Made by a program: the position numbers and the translations under genes. Positions 11,473 through 22,378 of a stretch of 64,000 nt of DNA are shown here, one piece after another. Below the pieces are notes generated by a model, which was not told where the DNA came from, did not search any database, and saw only the letters and a program-made list of their open reading frames with translations. Source of the DNA: Hansfordia pulvinata (taxonomy: Eukaryota; Ascomycota; Sordariomycetes; Xylariales); the NCBI GenBank assembly GCA_006538405.1, contig BJKQ01000010.1:1054001-1118000 (forward strand), given 5' to 3'. Positions within the stretch are counted from its first letter, which is position 1, and every line of letters begins with the position of its first letter.

Positions 11473-11947
11473 GGTTGTATGGCTCGAGATCTCAGCATGA
11501 TGAGCGCATGATTGCTCGCGTCTGCGGGCTGGATGATAAACATCATCTTCTGTCGCTTCGGCTCTGTTCACCGCGCGTCTGCTCTGCGCGGCGCGACCGT
11601 TAGGGTTCCGGGCTCCACGCGGAGAAAGTGGAATGCTTTGTGGGGATGCGGGTGTGTCCGTGGTGTAGACACTGCGCTGGACCCCTCCGAAGGCACTAGG
11701 AAAGGTCCTGGGCACGCTGTGGGTGGTTCCGGCCTGCGGGGACAGGGAGGCGCCCGCGCTGCAGATCTCCACAGCTTGGATCGGATCACTCCGCTGGTGC
11801 CATGACCGCCATGAAGCATCACGTGGGCCGAGACGGGCCCGGATGCCTGGGCGTGGCCCGGGGAGGCAGCCTTGAAGGTGGGAGAATCAGGGGATCCAGG
11901 CCACCGCTGCCGGATACCAGCAACCACAGCCGAACGCCGATGACCCC
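11473..11947. other. Intergenic region: aconitase promoter
   Basis: 475 bases between the aconitase start and the regulator stop, both on the minus strand. No coding region seen. It should carry the aconitase promoter and the 3' UTR of the regulator. Confidence 0.5.
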
Positions 11948-14595
11948 TTAGTGCATGACATGGCTCAAGTCGAAGTCTTCCGTGTCGCTCATCGGGACGT
12001 TCCAACTGAACCCGGATTTGTCGAAATCAGCGAGGAAGTGCTCGATTTCCGGGAATGTTTCCAGCCCCGTCATGGGCTGAGAGGGCGTGTCCCTCCCGTT
12101 GTCGATAGGCCACTGGCCCTCAGGCGTTTGTAATCCGGGCGAGCTGCCCTCTCCACCCCAGTCCATGGCAGGCCGACTCGACGGCTTGGTCTGGTCCAGG
12201 CCCTGGCCAGCTGCAAAGTGACTGGCTGGTAAATGTAGGTCCTGTGGGGAGTCGCTAGTGGCTGGCAACCCCCCGGTCAAGCCATCACTGGCTGCCTCTG
12301 TCAGAACACCGCGCTGGGAACCGGTGCCGCCCCCCGCGAGCCTGGGCTGCTTGGCCCGAGGGGGCTGGGAGTATATCCTTTGAGTTGTCAGGTCAACTAT
12401 GGACCCGAAGTTGGCGAGGCTCGTCTTAGCAGAGGGCCACCACTGACCCCCAATGCTCAACAGGCTGGTGCAAGTGCGAAGGGATTTCGAGAGTGTGATG
12501 GCGTAGGTACGCTCCTGCACTGCCTTCGAGGTCCAGAAGGAGTAGACAAGGGCCGCGCCGGCTGCAAAGACGTTCTGGACGGCCCGCCAACCCGAGTCCA
12601 TGAATCCGCTGTCATCAAGCAGCTGGTAGTCGCGCAAAATTGAAGCGGCGCTGTTGAAGACAGTCTCAAGGCAATCGTCCTTGGGTTGTCGAACGGCCTG
12701 GGAAGGCTGAAAAAGAAGTATCATGGCCGTGTTGAACCGGATCTGCAACCTCAACCTCCACGCCCGTATCTGACGAGGGTCACACCCCTGAATATCAAAG
12801 TTGTCGATATGAATAGAATCTCCCCACGACTTCAGGCGGTCGTGTATATGTCGCTGTGCTGCAAGAGAACCCTCCAGGCCCTGCGCAGTTTTGACGGGTA
12901 GAAGGTATAGTTGCGTCTTGATATCCGATATGATTTTCTGCAGTTCCATATTGTGATGCGCATACCATTGTACGCAAGAAGCGAAAGGCGACATTGCCGT
13001 AGCTCTTCCCCTGTCCAGTGTGGGAAGCCCGGGCACGCAGACATCTAACGCCTCGTCGCGGAGCCCTAGAGGGCGTCCTTGGATAGATGATATAGATCTG
13101 CGGCTGAAGGTCAGCAGACGTCATGGCGGACGACCCTTGCGGGGCAAGAGAAAGGGCACCCACCGATCGAGAGAGTAGACTGTATAGAAGACGAAACGTT
13201 TCAATTGCCTGTATTCCTCAGTCTCCAAGTCTGACACTGGATGTTCTCTGTGGATGCCCAGCTCAGTGCAGTAAGCCTGGCCGATGTGTATCAGAGTCCA
13301 CAGGTTAGCCTCAGCTGGCGTGTGAAGGCAGTGGACTATGAGGATGATTAGAGCCTGGGTGGTGGAAAGGGATATCTGCGAGAAGCAGTCAGGGGCAAAG
13401 AGCATGGCAGCTTTGTAGTACCGCTCAGGCGCGAACCCAAAGACTCGTCTTCTGACTTGCACAATGGCTGCGACATTGAGCACCATGAACACGATGAAGG
13501 CCAGGGCAGCCATGGACGGCTTCTCGCCGCCAGCCACATCGGGATGGACGATTATGGTGTTCCAGCGGTAGGCTGGGATAGACACAGGCCACCCGTCCCG
13601 AAGGTAGTCTGTTGAGGGGGCGGCCGCGCATGCGTACAAAGTATCTACAGCGCTGAGCAAAGATTCGGGTTCCAGGACGGGATACTCGGGATGAATCCAT
13701 TGGATGTATGTGTGAGCCAGGGACATGGCATCCTCCAGCTTGGGCAGTTCCTAAAAGATGGACAGTTGAGCATGGTGTCTGAACCAATGCTGTTCAAGAG
13801 CCAGCACTAACCTGGCGGAGCAGCAGATGAAGTGAGCGATGGCGTTGCTCAGTTGCACCATGCATGTAGGGTGGAGATGGGCCGTCGTCCCAGGAAGTGC
13901 TGCCGATCGGGGCGGGCGACGGGGTGATGGCGGACTGGGAGCTCGAGGCAGGGGACGCGCCAATGAGATTGGTGAAGAGAAGGCCGCTGCTGGAGCCCAT
14001 GTAGTGCCTCTGCAGCGAGTCTGAGTTGAGAGTCACCATGCCAAGGTTCATGGCTACCGAGTAGGCCTTCTCGGCGAAAGGCTCGTCCCGCTCGAGGGGG
14101 GGCCGATCGTCATCGTGGCCAGCGGCGCCAGAGTCGTCGGCGCCAGTCGACTGCCGCCTCTTCAGCAGGCCCTCAGAGGAGGGTGTTTCCAGGTCCAGCT
14201 GCAGCTGGGGACCTGCTGTCAGATCGACATCGGGCAGCCGGGCGCGGATGATGTCTTCGAGCCATTGGATGCGTGCCCGAGCCTCGCCTGCAAAGCTGAA
14301 AGGGGGGGGAAGGGACGGTTTGATTCTACAGTCAGCCCAATCATTTGCCAGAGTTGTTCGGCTCGGAAGAACGGTGATACCAGTGCGGATGGAACAGAGC
14401 GTGTGTGCCATGACGAAAAACAAGCTTACTTTCGCGGGTGAGCAGGTCGGAGTCTTTGCCGCCCACATCGAGACACAGCTCGCCAGCCTTTGCGCAGTTG
14501 GAGCAGGCGGGGAGTTTCGAGTCACATTTGATGCGGCGTTGCCTACACCTCTGGCACGCGAGACGGACCTTCTTTGGCGGCGGACGAGAGGCCAT
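11948..14595 (-). CDS. Zn2Cys6 fungal transcription factor of the carboxylate block
   Basis: Four exons: 14595-14430, 14287-13812, 13750-13164, 13097-11948; all phases agree and give 792 residues. The N-terminus holds a canonical Zn2Cys6 binuclear cluster, Cys at 14, 17, 24, 31, 34 and 41, with the basic stretch RQRRIK. RARIQWLEDIIRARL after the linker looks like the dimerising coiled coil. The middle has the fungal-specific transcription factor domain (SLAHTYIQWIHPEYPVLEPE, TVYSLDRSISSIQGRPLGLR). The C-terminus is Gly/Ser/Pro-rich and ends in acidic DFDKSGFSWNVPMSDTEDFD, probably an activation region. It sits between the aconitase and the tricarboxylate carrier on the same strand, so it is the obvious candidate regulator of this block. 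No frame problem here. The target genes are inferred from position only. Confidence 0.93.
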
Positions 14596-15192
14596 GCTGG
14601 CGGTGGTTTGGGGCCGCTGAGGGTGGATGAGAGTGGCAGCAGGTGAGGCGACAGCCCGGCTGGTTCGTGATGAATGTTCAGAGTCGTGCCAGAGGCGGGC
14701 AGGCAGTCACCGACCAGACCTCCAGCTGACAGCCCGCTGCGGCCCTCGCTGGACCGTGGAGGTGACGCCACTGATCTGGGCCCCTAGTCAGAACTCTATA
14801 GGGGGTGCTCTGCCTGTAGACTCGAAGACGCCTTCGGGCTACGCGTACAGGAGCCCTCTACGCCTGAAAGCCGGTGCTGCGGGGCTAGGCCTAACCTGGG
14901 GCGCCAGCCAGATGCATGTTGGGCGTGGTGGTACATCCGTGCCGTGCGTGGAACGCTCTACATTCAACGCACATGCTATGTACCCTCTCTTACATCTGCA
15001 CCACAACACGTTTAGGGATGGGACCGCGTCAGTACATGTGCCAACCAACATTGTATTCACTCGTCCAGAACTCCAGTCCCCATCACGACCACCCCGAACA
15101 CTCAGGTTCATTCTGAGACAGACCCCAATGCCGCCCTCTCCAGTCCATGCGATATCACGCGGCCATCCGACGGAATCCATCTCCGGCCTGCG
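14596..15192. other. Intergenic region: regulator promoter
   Basis: 597 bases between the regulator start and the carrier stop, both on the minus strand. No gene recognised. It should carry the regulator promoter. Confidence 0.5.
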
Positions 15193-16223
15193 CTATGGCC
15201 TTTGCAGCAGCCGCACCATCTGCTGGTAGATGGTGAAGCTCAGGGCGCCCGAGATCTGCATGCAAGTTCCCCAGACATCAGTCAGCCGGGCACTGCTCCG
15301 TTGGCTCGTCAGTCGGATCGGCAAGGGCTCTCACTTACGCTCAGTCGGATCAGCCGCGGCGTCGTGCCTTTCCACAGGCCGCGCACTCCCACGCTCCCAA
15401 CAATCGCCCGGAGACAGGCCAGCGTGCTCTGCGACGTCGCGTTCAGCGCCTGCATCTTCGTCTTGATCACGTCGAAGGGCATCGTCGCATACACCGTCAC
15501 CACGCCCGCGCTCGCCCCGGCCACCGCCGACGACAAGGACGACATGCCCACCCGCTCCATCCTGGGCGCGATGGCGTCCAGCAGCATGCTGTAGCTCGTG
15601 AACCGCACCACCGCGTTCGACCCCTGCTTCAGCGTCACAGGCACCACCCCGCGGAACAGCCCAGCGACCCCGTCTGCCGCCACAATCGAGCGCAGCACGT
15701 GGCCCGTCGATCTGTACTGCCGCGGCCCGGCCCGGTCGTCGACCATCTTGGTCTTGAGGTTCTCTCCCGGCGTCACCACCGTCAAGCTCTCGGCCACCCC
15801 AGCGCCCACGCCTGCCGCCATCGTCGCCGCGGCCGTCGGCTTCCCCGTCTCCGCGTTGCGGGGCAGCTGGTTTCTGATGGTGTCGAACGTGAGGAACCGC
15901 ACCCCGGACTTGGACGCATTCGAGATGCAGAACGCCCCAGCCCCAGTATACAAGACGCGGACACCCGAGGTTTTGACGGCGTCGACGAGGATGCGGAAGG
16001 GCGACGCCGACGACGCCATCAGCTGTTTCCGGGTCTTGATATACTCTGTCGGGTACTGTTACACGTCAACTCAGCACTTTCTGCGATGGTCTTTCGCTCT
16101 GCAAGTTCACAAGCGCAACCCTTGTGAGCAACAAACTTACAGTGAAGAAGCATTCAGCACCCCAGCGACCGCCCCTGCGGCCAAGGACTGCAAGGGCGTC
16201 ACTGGTGTTTGTTTTTCCGACAT
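15193..16223 (-). CDS. Mitochondrial carrier, tricarboxylate (citrate) transporter type; apparent frameshift
   Basis: Three exons: 16223-16141, 16055-15339, 15255-15193. All three carrier repeats are visible by their P-x-[DE]-x-x-[KR] signatures: YPTEYIKTRKQL, TPGENLKTKMV and MPFDVIKTKMQ. The start MSEKQTPVTPLQSLAAGAVAG and TYPTEYIKTR are typical of the citrate/tricarboxylate carrier group (yeast Ctp1, Aspergillus MttA, FUM11-like). The protein ends in SFTIYQQMVRLLQRP. Exon 1 is 83 bases, one short of the phase needed for exon 2. Adding one base at plus-strand position 16155 turns the exon end into VLECFFTYPTEY, which matches the family, and gives 287 residues. Predicted role: exchange of citrate, isocitrate or cis-aconitate across the inner mitochondrial membrane, for use by the neighbouring enzymes. 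The transported species is inferred. Confidence 0.85.
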
Positions 16224-16760
16224 TGTCAAGTATTCGCACTCAGACAGTTCTTACTGTCACCCATGCATGACTCAGGGCAAGACGGACGACGGTACTCAAG
16301 ACGGACACGGCTGTTCTTCTTAAGGCCATTATCGGCTTCCGGGGTTTGTGACCGCAGTGGGCTCGCGCGACCGCGACACCGGACACGGCTTGATCATACA
16401 ACCACCGGTAGCTCCCCATGGCTGGTCGAGTGTCGAGGGCGCGGCTCGACAAGTGGGTATGCGACTCCCCCACCCGGATGGCTCCGTGGTTCCACCGCAC
16501 ACCGGCTCACTCCGCTCCGCGCGCGCTAACATGGTGTGACCCCAGACGAGCCTCCACAATCCGTCAGTATCGAAACAGACGCCAGGTGGATTAGCCGGTG
16601 TTGCTTCAACAACAGCTTTGGACTTGAACTCCTGAGTTCTCGAGCCAGCTGCTACTCGTGACTGTTCCTCGCTGTACGGTATTTAATATTCACATCACTT
16701 GTACGCACTCTTCAGGCACTCCCTAGAGCTTCAAGCAACGTCGGGACTATACCCAGCAGC
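16224..16760. promoter_or_regulatory. Divergent promoter between carrier and amidohydrolase
   Basis: 537 bases between two start codons facing away from each other, so it must drive both genes. It holds several CGG/CCG triplets, the half-sites of Zn2Cys6 regulators. No coding potential seen. Confidence 0.6.
16475..16486. promoter_or_regulatory. Candidate Zn2Cys6 site, CGG-N6-CCG
   Basis: An inverted CGG pair with six bases between (cggatggctccg), the arrangement bound by Ppr1-type binuclear cluster dimers. It lies inside the divergent promoter. Such motifs are frequent by chance in GC-rich DNA. Confidence 0.3.
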
Positions 16761-17935
16761 ATGGCACCCTCAGCAGTCTCGCCTGAGCCGCAGGAGCTGT
16801 CCGTGGACCTGTTTCCCAATGGAGGCTGGGATACGCATCATCACATATTCGAACGTAAGGCACCCCGATCGACCCTCATGAAAGCTGTAAAAGGCAGCAG
16901 CAAGTCTCCGAGGCAATGATCCACCAATCTGTCGTCCCTCTGCTCACACGAGATATGATGTAAAAAGCCGCCCTTTTTCCTTATGATGCCGACCGCCACC
17001 TGACCCCGCCGCCGGCCACGGTCCAGCAGTTCCAGGCCTTCAAGAAGCGACTGGGCTTTACCAACTCCATCCTCGCGCACGGTATGTCCTACGGCGCCGA
17101 CTGCAGCTCCCTCAAGGCCTTTGTGCCGAGGCTCGGGGGCGTGAGTGGCGGCGCCGGCGCCGGGGGGTCGACGACGACGACGCGGGCCATCGGCATCATC
17201 GACCCGCGGGCCACGGGCGACGCCGAACTGCTATCGATGCACAAGGCGGGCGTGCGCGGCCTGCGCGTGAACCTCTACCGGCAGCCCGGCGCTATGACGG
17301 ACGCGGCCCTGCAGAGGGCCGCGCTGGCCGAGCACGTCGAGCGGCTCGTCCGCCTTTCCCTCGCGAACACCTGGAGCCTGACTCTGACGACGGTCCGGCC
17401 GGGGCTTTGGGAAGACCTCGCGCCCTTCGTCGAGTCGGTTGTGGCCCCGGCTGGCGTCCGGCTCGTGACGGACCACTTTGCCTTGCTCAAGGCGCCGAGC
17501 ATGTTGCCCGCGCCCACTGGCCGTGAGGCTGCCGACGACGACGACGACGACGACCATCACCACCACTGGGCCTCTTCCACCATCCGGCAGCCCGGCCTCC
17601 AGGCCGTTTTGCGCCTGGTCGCGTCCGGCCTGCTGTGGGTCAAGCTCAGCGCTCCCTACCGGGTGAGCGAACTCGGCCCGGGGTACGAGGACCTCGAGCC
17701 CCTGGTGCGCGCCCTGGTCGGCGCGAACCCACGCCGCGTGCTCTGGGGCAGTGACTGGCCGCACACGCCGCGCATGCGCGCGGGCCCCCGCACGGAGGGC
17801 GACCGGCTGGCCGAGACGCCTTTTCTCGAGGTCGACGACGCGGCGTGGCTGCGGCGGCTCCGCTCGTGGCTGTCGGAGGACGAGTGGCACCTGCTGATGG
17901 TCGAGAACCCGCGGGAGCTGTTCGGCCGGGACTGA
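16761..17935 (+). CDS. Metal-dependent amidohydrolase (PF04909-like; PDC lactonase/decarboxylase superfamily)
   Basis: Two exons, 16761-16854 and 16968-17935, spliced within a proline codon to give FEPALFPYDADRHLTPP; 353 residues. The start is the only in-frame ATG before the metal motif. Superfamily marks: WDTHHHIFE near residue 25 (HxH metal ligands on strand 1), a conserved TDHFALLKAP, and WGSDWPHTPRM near the end, with the catalytic/metal Asp. PATVQQFQAFKKRLGFTNSILAHGMSYG is the arrangement of fungal relatives of 2-pyrone-4,6-dicarboxylate lactonase. The superfamily also holds non-oxidative decarboxylases. There is no targeting signal, so it is likely cytosolic. A run of Asp then His (near 17533-17565) is a low-complexity surface insertion. 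The gene shares a promoter with the tricarboxylate carrier, so its substrate may be a di- or tricarboxylate or its lactone; that is inference. Confidence 0.85.
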
Positions 17936-20141
17936 GAGTCTCGGCCAGGGCGCTTCGTTGTTTAAATGTATTAGAGGGGCTCTTGGGGGAAGGGGGGGTC
18001 TTGTGTCCTGATTGAATTATATGATTTCGGCACCTCGCCATGTCGCACGCACTCTTGCTTCGACATGAAACTTGGATCAGGGCAGGATATTCCAGTTTGA
18101 AGCCGTTGCAAATACCAGTGGAAAACGCCATCTTGACTTGATCCACTTCACGGCATCTTGCTGCCTGTGACACCAGCACAAATCCATCATCCCAACATTT
18201 TGTTGTTTGAGTCTTCGGACTACAAGAAGTGAGGCAAGCGGATATAAGCACGCTCGATATAATCGCATTGTCGATTCCCACCTTGATAATAAAGGGGCCG
18301 CCCCTGGCCGTTGGATGTTGAGTGGACTGTGTGCTTCAATGCCTTTTCTCGTGGCCCTAGGTGGGTTCATCTGGGGTTTTTAAGTAACCTTGCTGGACGG
18401 GCAGATGCCGGCACGAGACGGACAGGGCAGACATGATGAGAATTGCAAGCCGGTGAAGAGTATCAGCGATGCAGTGCCAACAGCCACGTGCATCGGTACG
18501 ACCGCAGCCCTTCTGGAGGTTTGAACACTCTCATCAGTCTACCGCCGCGACTCGCGGCGCAGAAGACGCCAAAACGTCACCCGTTCCAACCGTGCGATGC
18601 GCGCTCCGTTCGCTTTCCCTGCTTCCTCCCCAGCGCCCCGGCCGGAGAGGCACAAGGTTGGGGGAGCTGGGCTCAAAGTCGAGATCATTCGTCATGCGGA
18701 GCTCATGCACGCCGGCCTCGGAGAGCCCTGGGCCGTCATCCCCCTTACCCACCTCCACCAGTTAAGCCAGGAAACAAGGGGAGCAAGAGGGCATGGGGAA
18801 GAGAAAACACTTAAGTCTCATATATGCCGACCTGAGAGTAATCATCGCTGTCAGCATCTCGGTAAAGAGGCCGGGATACCGTGGCCGGGGGCCAGGGTGC
18901 GCGAGAAAAGTGCGTCAGCGCTCCGCTTGCCTCGCTCGAGGGCGCTGGGCGCGCCTCCTCCAGCCCCTCACTCCGTTATCATCACGGACGTGCTGAGTGC
19001 CGCTGCCGCCGGTGACTCAACTGGTGGTTCAGCTACATGCTCACCAACATTTGCGCTGGGCACTGTGGTTGGGATGCGCCTTCGGGGTCGAGGGCGGGTG
19101 GCTCGTCAAGGAGGTCCTTAGGGCACAGCCTCACAGGCTCCAGACAGAGAGAATAGCGGCAGCTCCACGTCGGCCCGGCATATGCAACCCCGCTATGTGA
19201 CCATATCTGCATACCTCTCTACCGTGGGTACCAACGGTGCCTGCCTACGGAGTACCTACCCAGCCCAGCGCGCCTGGGTGACGGCATTCAAGACGGAGCG
19301 GCATCGGCGCTCTCGGGGACGACGGCCCGCAACGGGCGTAAGCAAGATCAGCCGCATGGCGCCGAGGCCAGTCTCTGCGGAGTACTACGCTGGGCGTTGT
19401 GATCCCTGCTGCCGCGGGCGATGGCTTAACTCGTACCTCCAGGGCCATTCTTTACTCTTCTTCTCTTTTCAGCTTCAAGCTGAGGCGAACCATGCGTGGC
19501 CGCAAGTGCAAGTGACAGCTGCCAGAGGGAAGTGGGCGCTGCTCGGGCTTGCGCAAAGAACCATGCATCTGGATGACGGCCGACGTCGTCACGGGCTCGC
19601 TACCACAGTAGTTGGCTGAAAGCGGGCGAATCGGAAAAGGAAAAAAAAAAAAAGATCGCTTGGACACAGCAGAGAGAAAGAAAAAAGAAACGACCGATAC
19701 CAAAACCAGAGCGCTTCGCTCTGCTCGGCTGCCAAGGCTTGCACGCGAGCATGTATCGTGTCGCCTTGGCGATCGCCCGCTCGGTCGGCTAGAGTGTCGC
19801 CTCCCCGGCCCCTCTGATCCACCTCGCCCGCCGCGGCAGCCCCGTCTGCTTTGCCGGTCTCCCGGCCGGGGTCACTAGTCAAAAGTCGACCGGAAGGGAG
19901 ATGAAGGGCCGAGAGATCTGTGGGTGGATTGGATCTCTGCCGGCGCTTCCATTCCTCGGACACGGGCGAGTTGGCAGAGGGCTGTCGAGAACGCCCCCTG
20001 ACCTTCTCTTTTCCCCCCTTGCCTCGTCCTCGTCATCAGTGCAGGGCCTCGATGCATAGAGTGGCGATGTGCGAGTGCTCCTGAATACCTAGACAGGTGG
20101 GCGTGCAAGCGGCGTGCTCGGACGCAATGGAATCATGCAGG

Positions 20142-20196
20142 GGTACCTTTTAGGTACCTACATCTTAGGTACCTAACGTACGTGCATGTAGGTACC
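20142..20196. repeat. Cluster of GGTACC palindromes
   Basis: Four GGTACC hexamers start at 20142, 20153, 20168 and 20191. Three are extended to taggtaccta-like ten-base palindromes, one to ttaggtacctaa. Similar elements recur elsewhere between genes in this window. Confidence 0.8.
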
Positions 20197-22124
20197 TACC
20201 TAGGTAGTGTATGTATATCTTAAGATGCACGTGCCCGGCATTGGTTACTGGTATCATGGATGTGAGTGGTTGCCTGTTCCTAATCCGGCAATTTGCCATA
20301 CTGGGGGTCCTCTACTCGTCCCGCATGGTGGTCCCTCGGCGTCTTCTTTTTCTTGCTTCCGCTCTGTTTCTTGTTCGTCCCCGGGTCGGCATTCGGCAAA
20401 TTTGGCAAAGAGAGGGGAGGGGCCGAGGATTGCGGGCGAGTCCGCGTCCGTTCCTTATTAAAGAACGCACAACGTGCCACTACGAGTATATCTCACATAC
20501 CTTACCTATTCGCATCTCGGAACCGCCTCAAGTACCTCGGACACCTACCTACCTTACCCAAGGTACCTAAGGAGGCTCGAGCGCCCGGGGAGGTGTGCTC
20601 TGCAGGTGCTCCCTCGGGTAAGCGGGACGAAGCCTTCCGTCGGTCGCGATGGCCCGGCTGCTCTCGCCTCCCACCTGGCGGGGCCTCCTCACCAGCGGCC
20701 CTGCCTGGGACCTGATCTGCTAGAACTGAAGGGCCGCATCGCTTCGCGCGTACGGTTCGTCGTCGCTCATATCCGGCTTTAATGCCATTGCCGATCAGCA
20801 TCGCCTATCGCCTATGCGTTCGCCATGCTATATGTGGCATCTCCGCCAGCAAAGTCACGCCGGCCCGCTGTTGACGGGTAGTTCTATGGATCTCGCTGGC
20901 GCCGGGACCGTGCTGAGCGGGCTTCCCCCTTCCTATGCACCTATTTTCTCGCCTAAAATGCCCAACCCGCCCTAGATCCGCGGCGCAGACGGCGGAAACC
21001 CACCGTGGGCGACATGTAAATCCAGATCGAAACCGAAACCGCCTCTTGTGCCGTTAGGCGAAGATCTGACGTGCCGGGCCTCCGACAACATCGACGACGA
21101 CGCGAGTGCATACTCCCGGTCTGTCCGCCCGCAACTCGGCAGTGCCGTCCACTCGCCGCCCACGTCGCCAGAGGACGAAGGGGGCGGGCCGATCAGGCTG
21201 GAGGAGTTGGGTTCCTCGAGCGGTGCGACACAACGCCGGAACCAGGCGGCGCGGGGAATGGCGGCACCCGTCTTGGCTGGCTGGCTGGCCGGCCTGGCTC
21301 TCCACAGTCCTTGTGGCGGATCTGCCCCGAGTGCCTCCTTCACCGTCATAGCTTCCATGACTCGGCAATGCAACATCCCTGGGGATTTGAAGAACCCATC
21401 CGAAGATCAAGGGGCAGATTGGATATACTCGTACGAGAGAAGAATCGCGCTCGTGGACCTGGGCTGGTCACCCCCCTAGCAAAAAAGAAGGAAAAAACAT
21501 AAAAACACACCAGACCCCACCGAGCTCTCATCGCACGTGGGAGTGAAGGGATCCGCCTGGTTGTTTGGAATCGCTGCTGCACGTGGCACTCACAGGCGTG
21601 CTAGAGCTACTAGTAATAGTAAAGAAGAAAAGGCCACCTATTCATGAGCACTACTACATGTGCATCCCTTAAAATTCTGGATAAATTAGGTATGTAAGGT
21701 ATCTAATCGAGGTATCAGGCACCTCATCTCGCCACCCTAAAAGTCCGGTGGAAGGGCGGACGGGCGGCGGTGAGGGTCGACCAAGGCATAAACGTGTTCG
21801 CGATGCGTTCTGGATCGGCAGAGCGTGGTGCTACTGACACGCACATACACACATACGCACACATACCCGTACCATGACAGGGGAAGAGGGCGGGTGGCGA
21901 AGCGGGGCCTTCCATGGCGCCCGACTTGCAGTCTCGCCGTCTCGCAAATTCGCCACTCGGTGCCGTTTGCTAGCCGTACATACTTTAAGGAGGTGGAGGT
22001 AGGTTAAAGAGGTACATGGTTTAAGAAAACAGGCCTGGACGGCGAGGCCTCGCCTTGCCACCTTGTGGGACACGGCTTTATCTTAAGACATGTACTTTCC
22101 GTTGCGGCCTTGGCAGATCGCCGT

Positions 22125-22155
22125 GTGTCTGTCCGTCTCTCTGTCTGTCTGTCTG
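22125..22155. repeat. TCTG/GTCT tetranucleotide microsatellite
   Basis: An imperfect run of gtctgtccgtctctctgtctg-like units in the 5'-nucleotidase 3' flank. It has no coding role. Confidence 0.75.
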
Positions 22156-22378
22156 CGCGTGCACGTGTGCGGCAAAGTTTGGGCCGAAGCGACGGCCCCT
22201 CTCCCCCCACAGAGAGCGAAGGGTGCGTGAGGAAACGGGCTGCCTTCGATGTGTACAGTTGTGATTCTCAAGGTTGTGCTGGGTGCGTTGTTTGTGGTAT
22301 GGAAACAGTATCATGACAACTAACTGCCTAAAAGTACACAAAGGGCAGACGGGGTCGAGCCAGCGAAGATGGAGGCGC

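Larger units (their letters stand above)
17936..22378. other. Gene-poor stretch, about 4.4 kb
   Basis: No open frame here has splice support, family motifs or plausible composition, and I see no transposon terminal repeats. Contents are a cluster of GGTACC palindromes (20142-20196), an AC-rich run near 21840-21870, and a TCTG-type tetranucleotide run near 22125-22155. It may hold a non-coding RNA or a decayed element, but nothing shows it. Confidence 0.5.

Noticed and set aside
8986..17935. A full itaconate cluster
   Set aside because: No cis-aconitate decarboxylase, aconitate isomerase or trans-aconitate decarboxylase homologue is visible, so the known pathway name is not justified.
20972..21502. 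Overlapping open frames of 118-143 residues on both strands
   Set aside because: Mutual shadows in GC-rich intergenic DNA; no motif in any frame.
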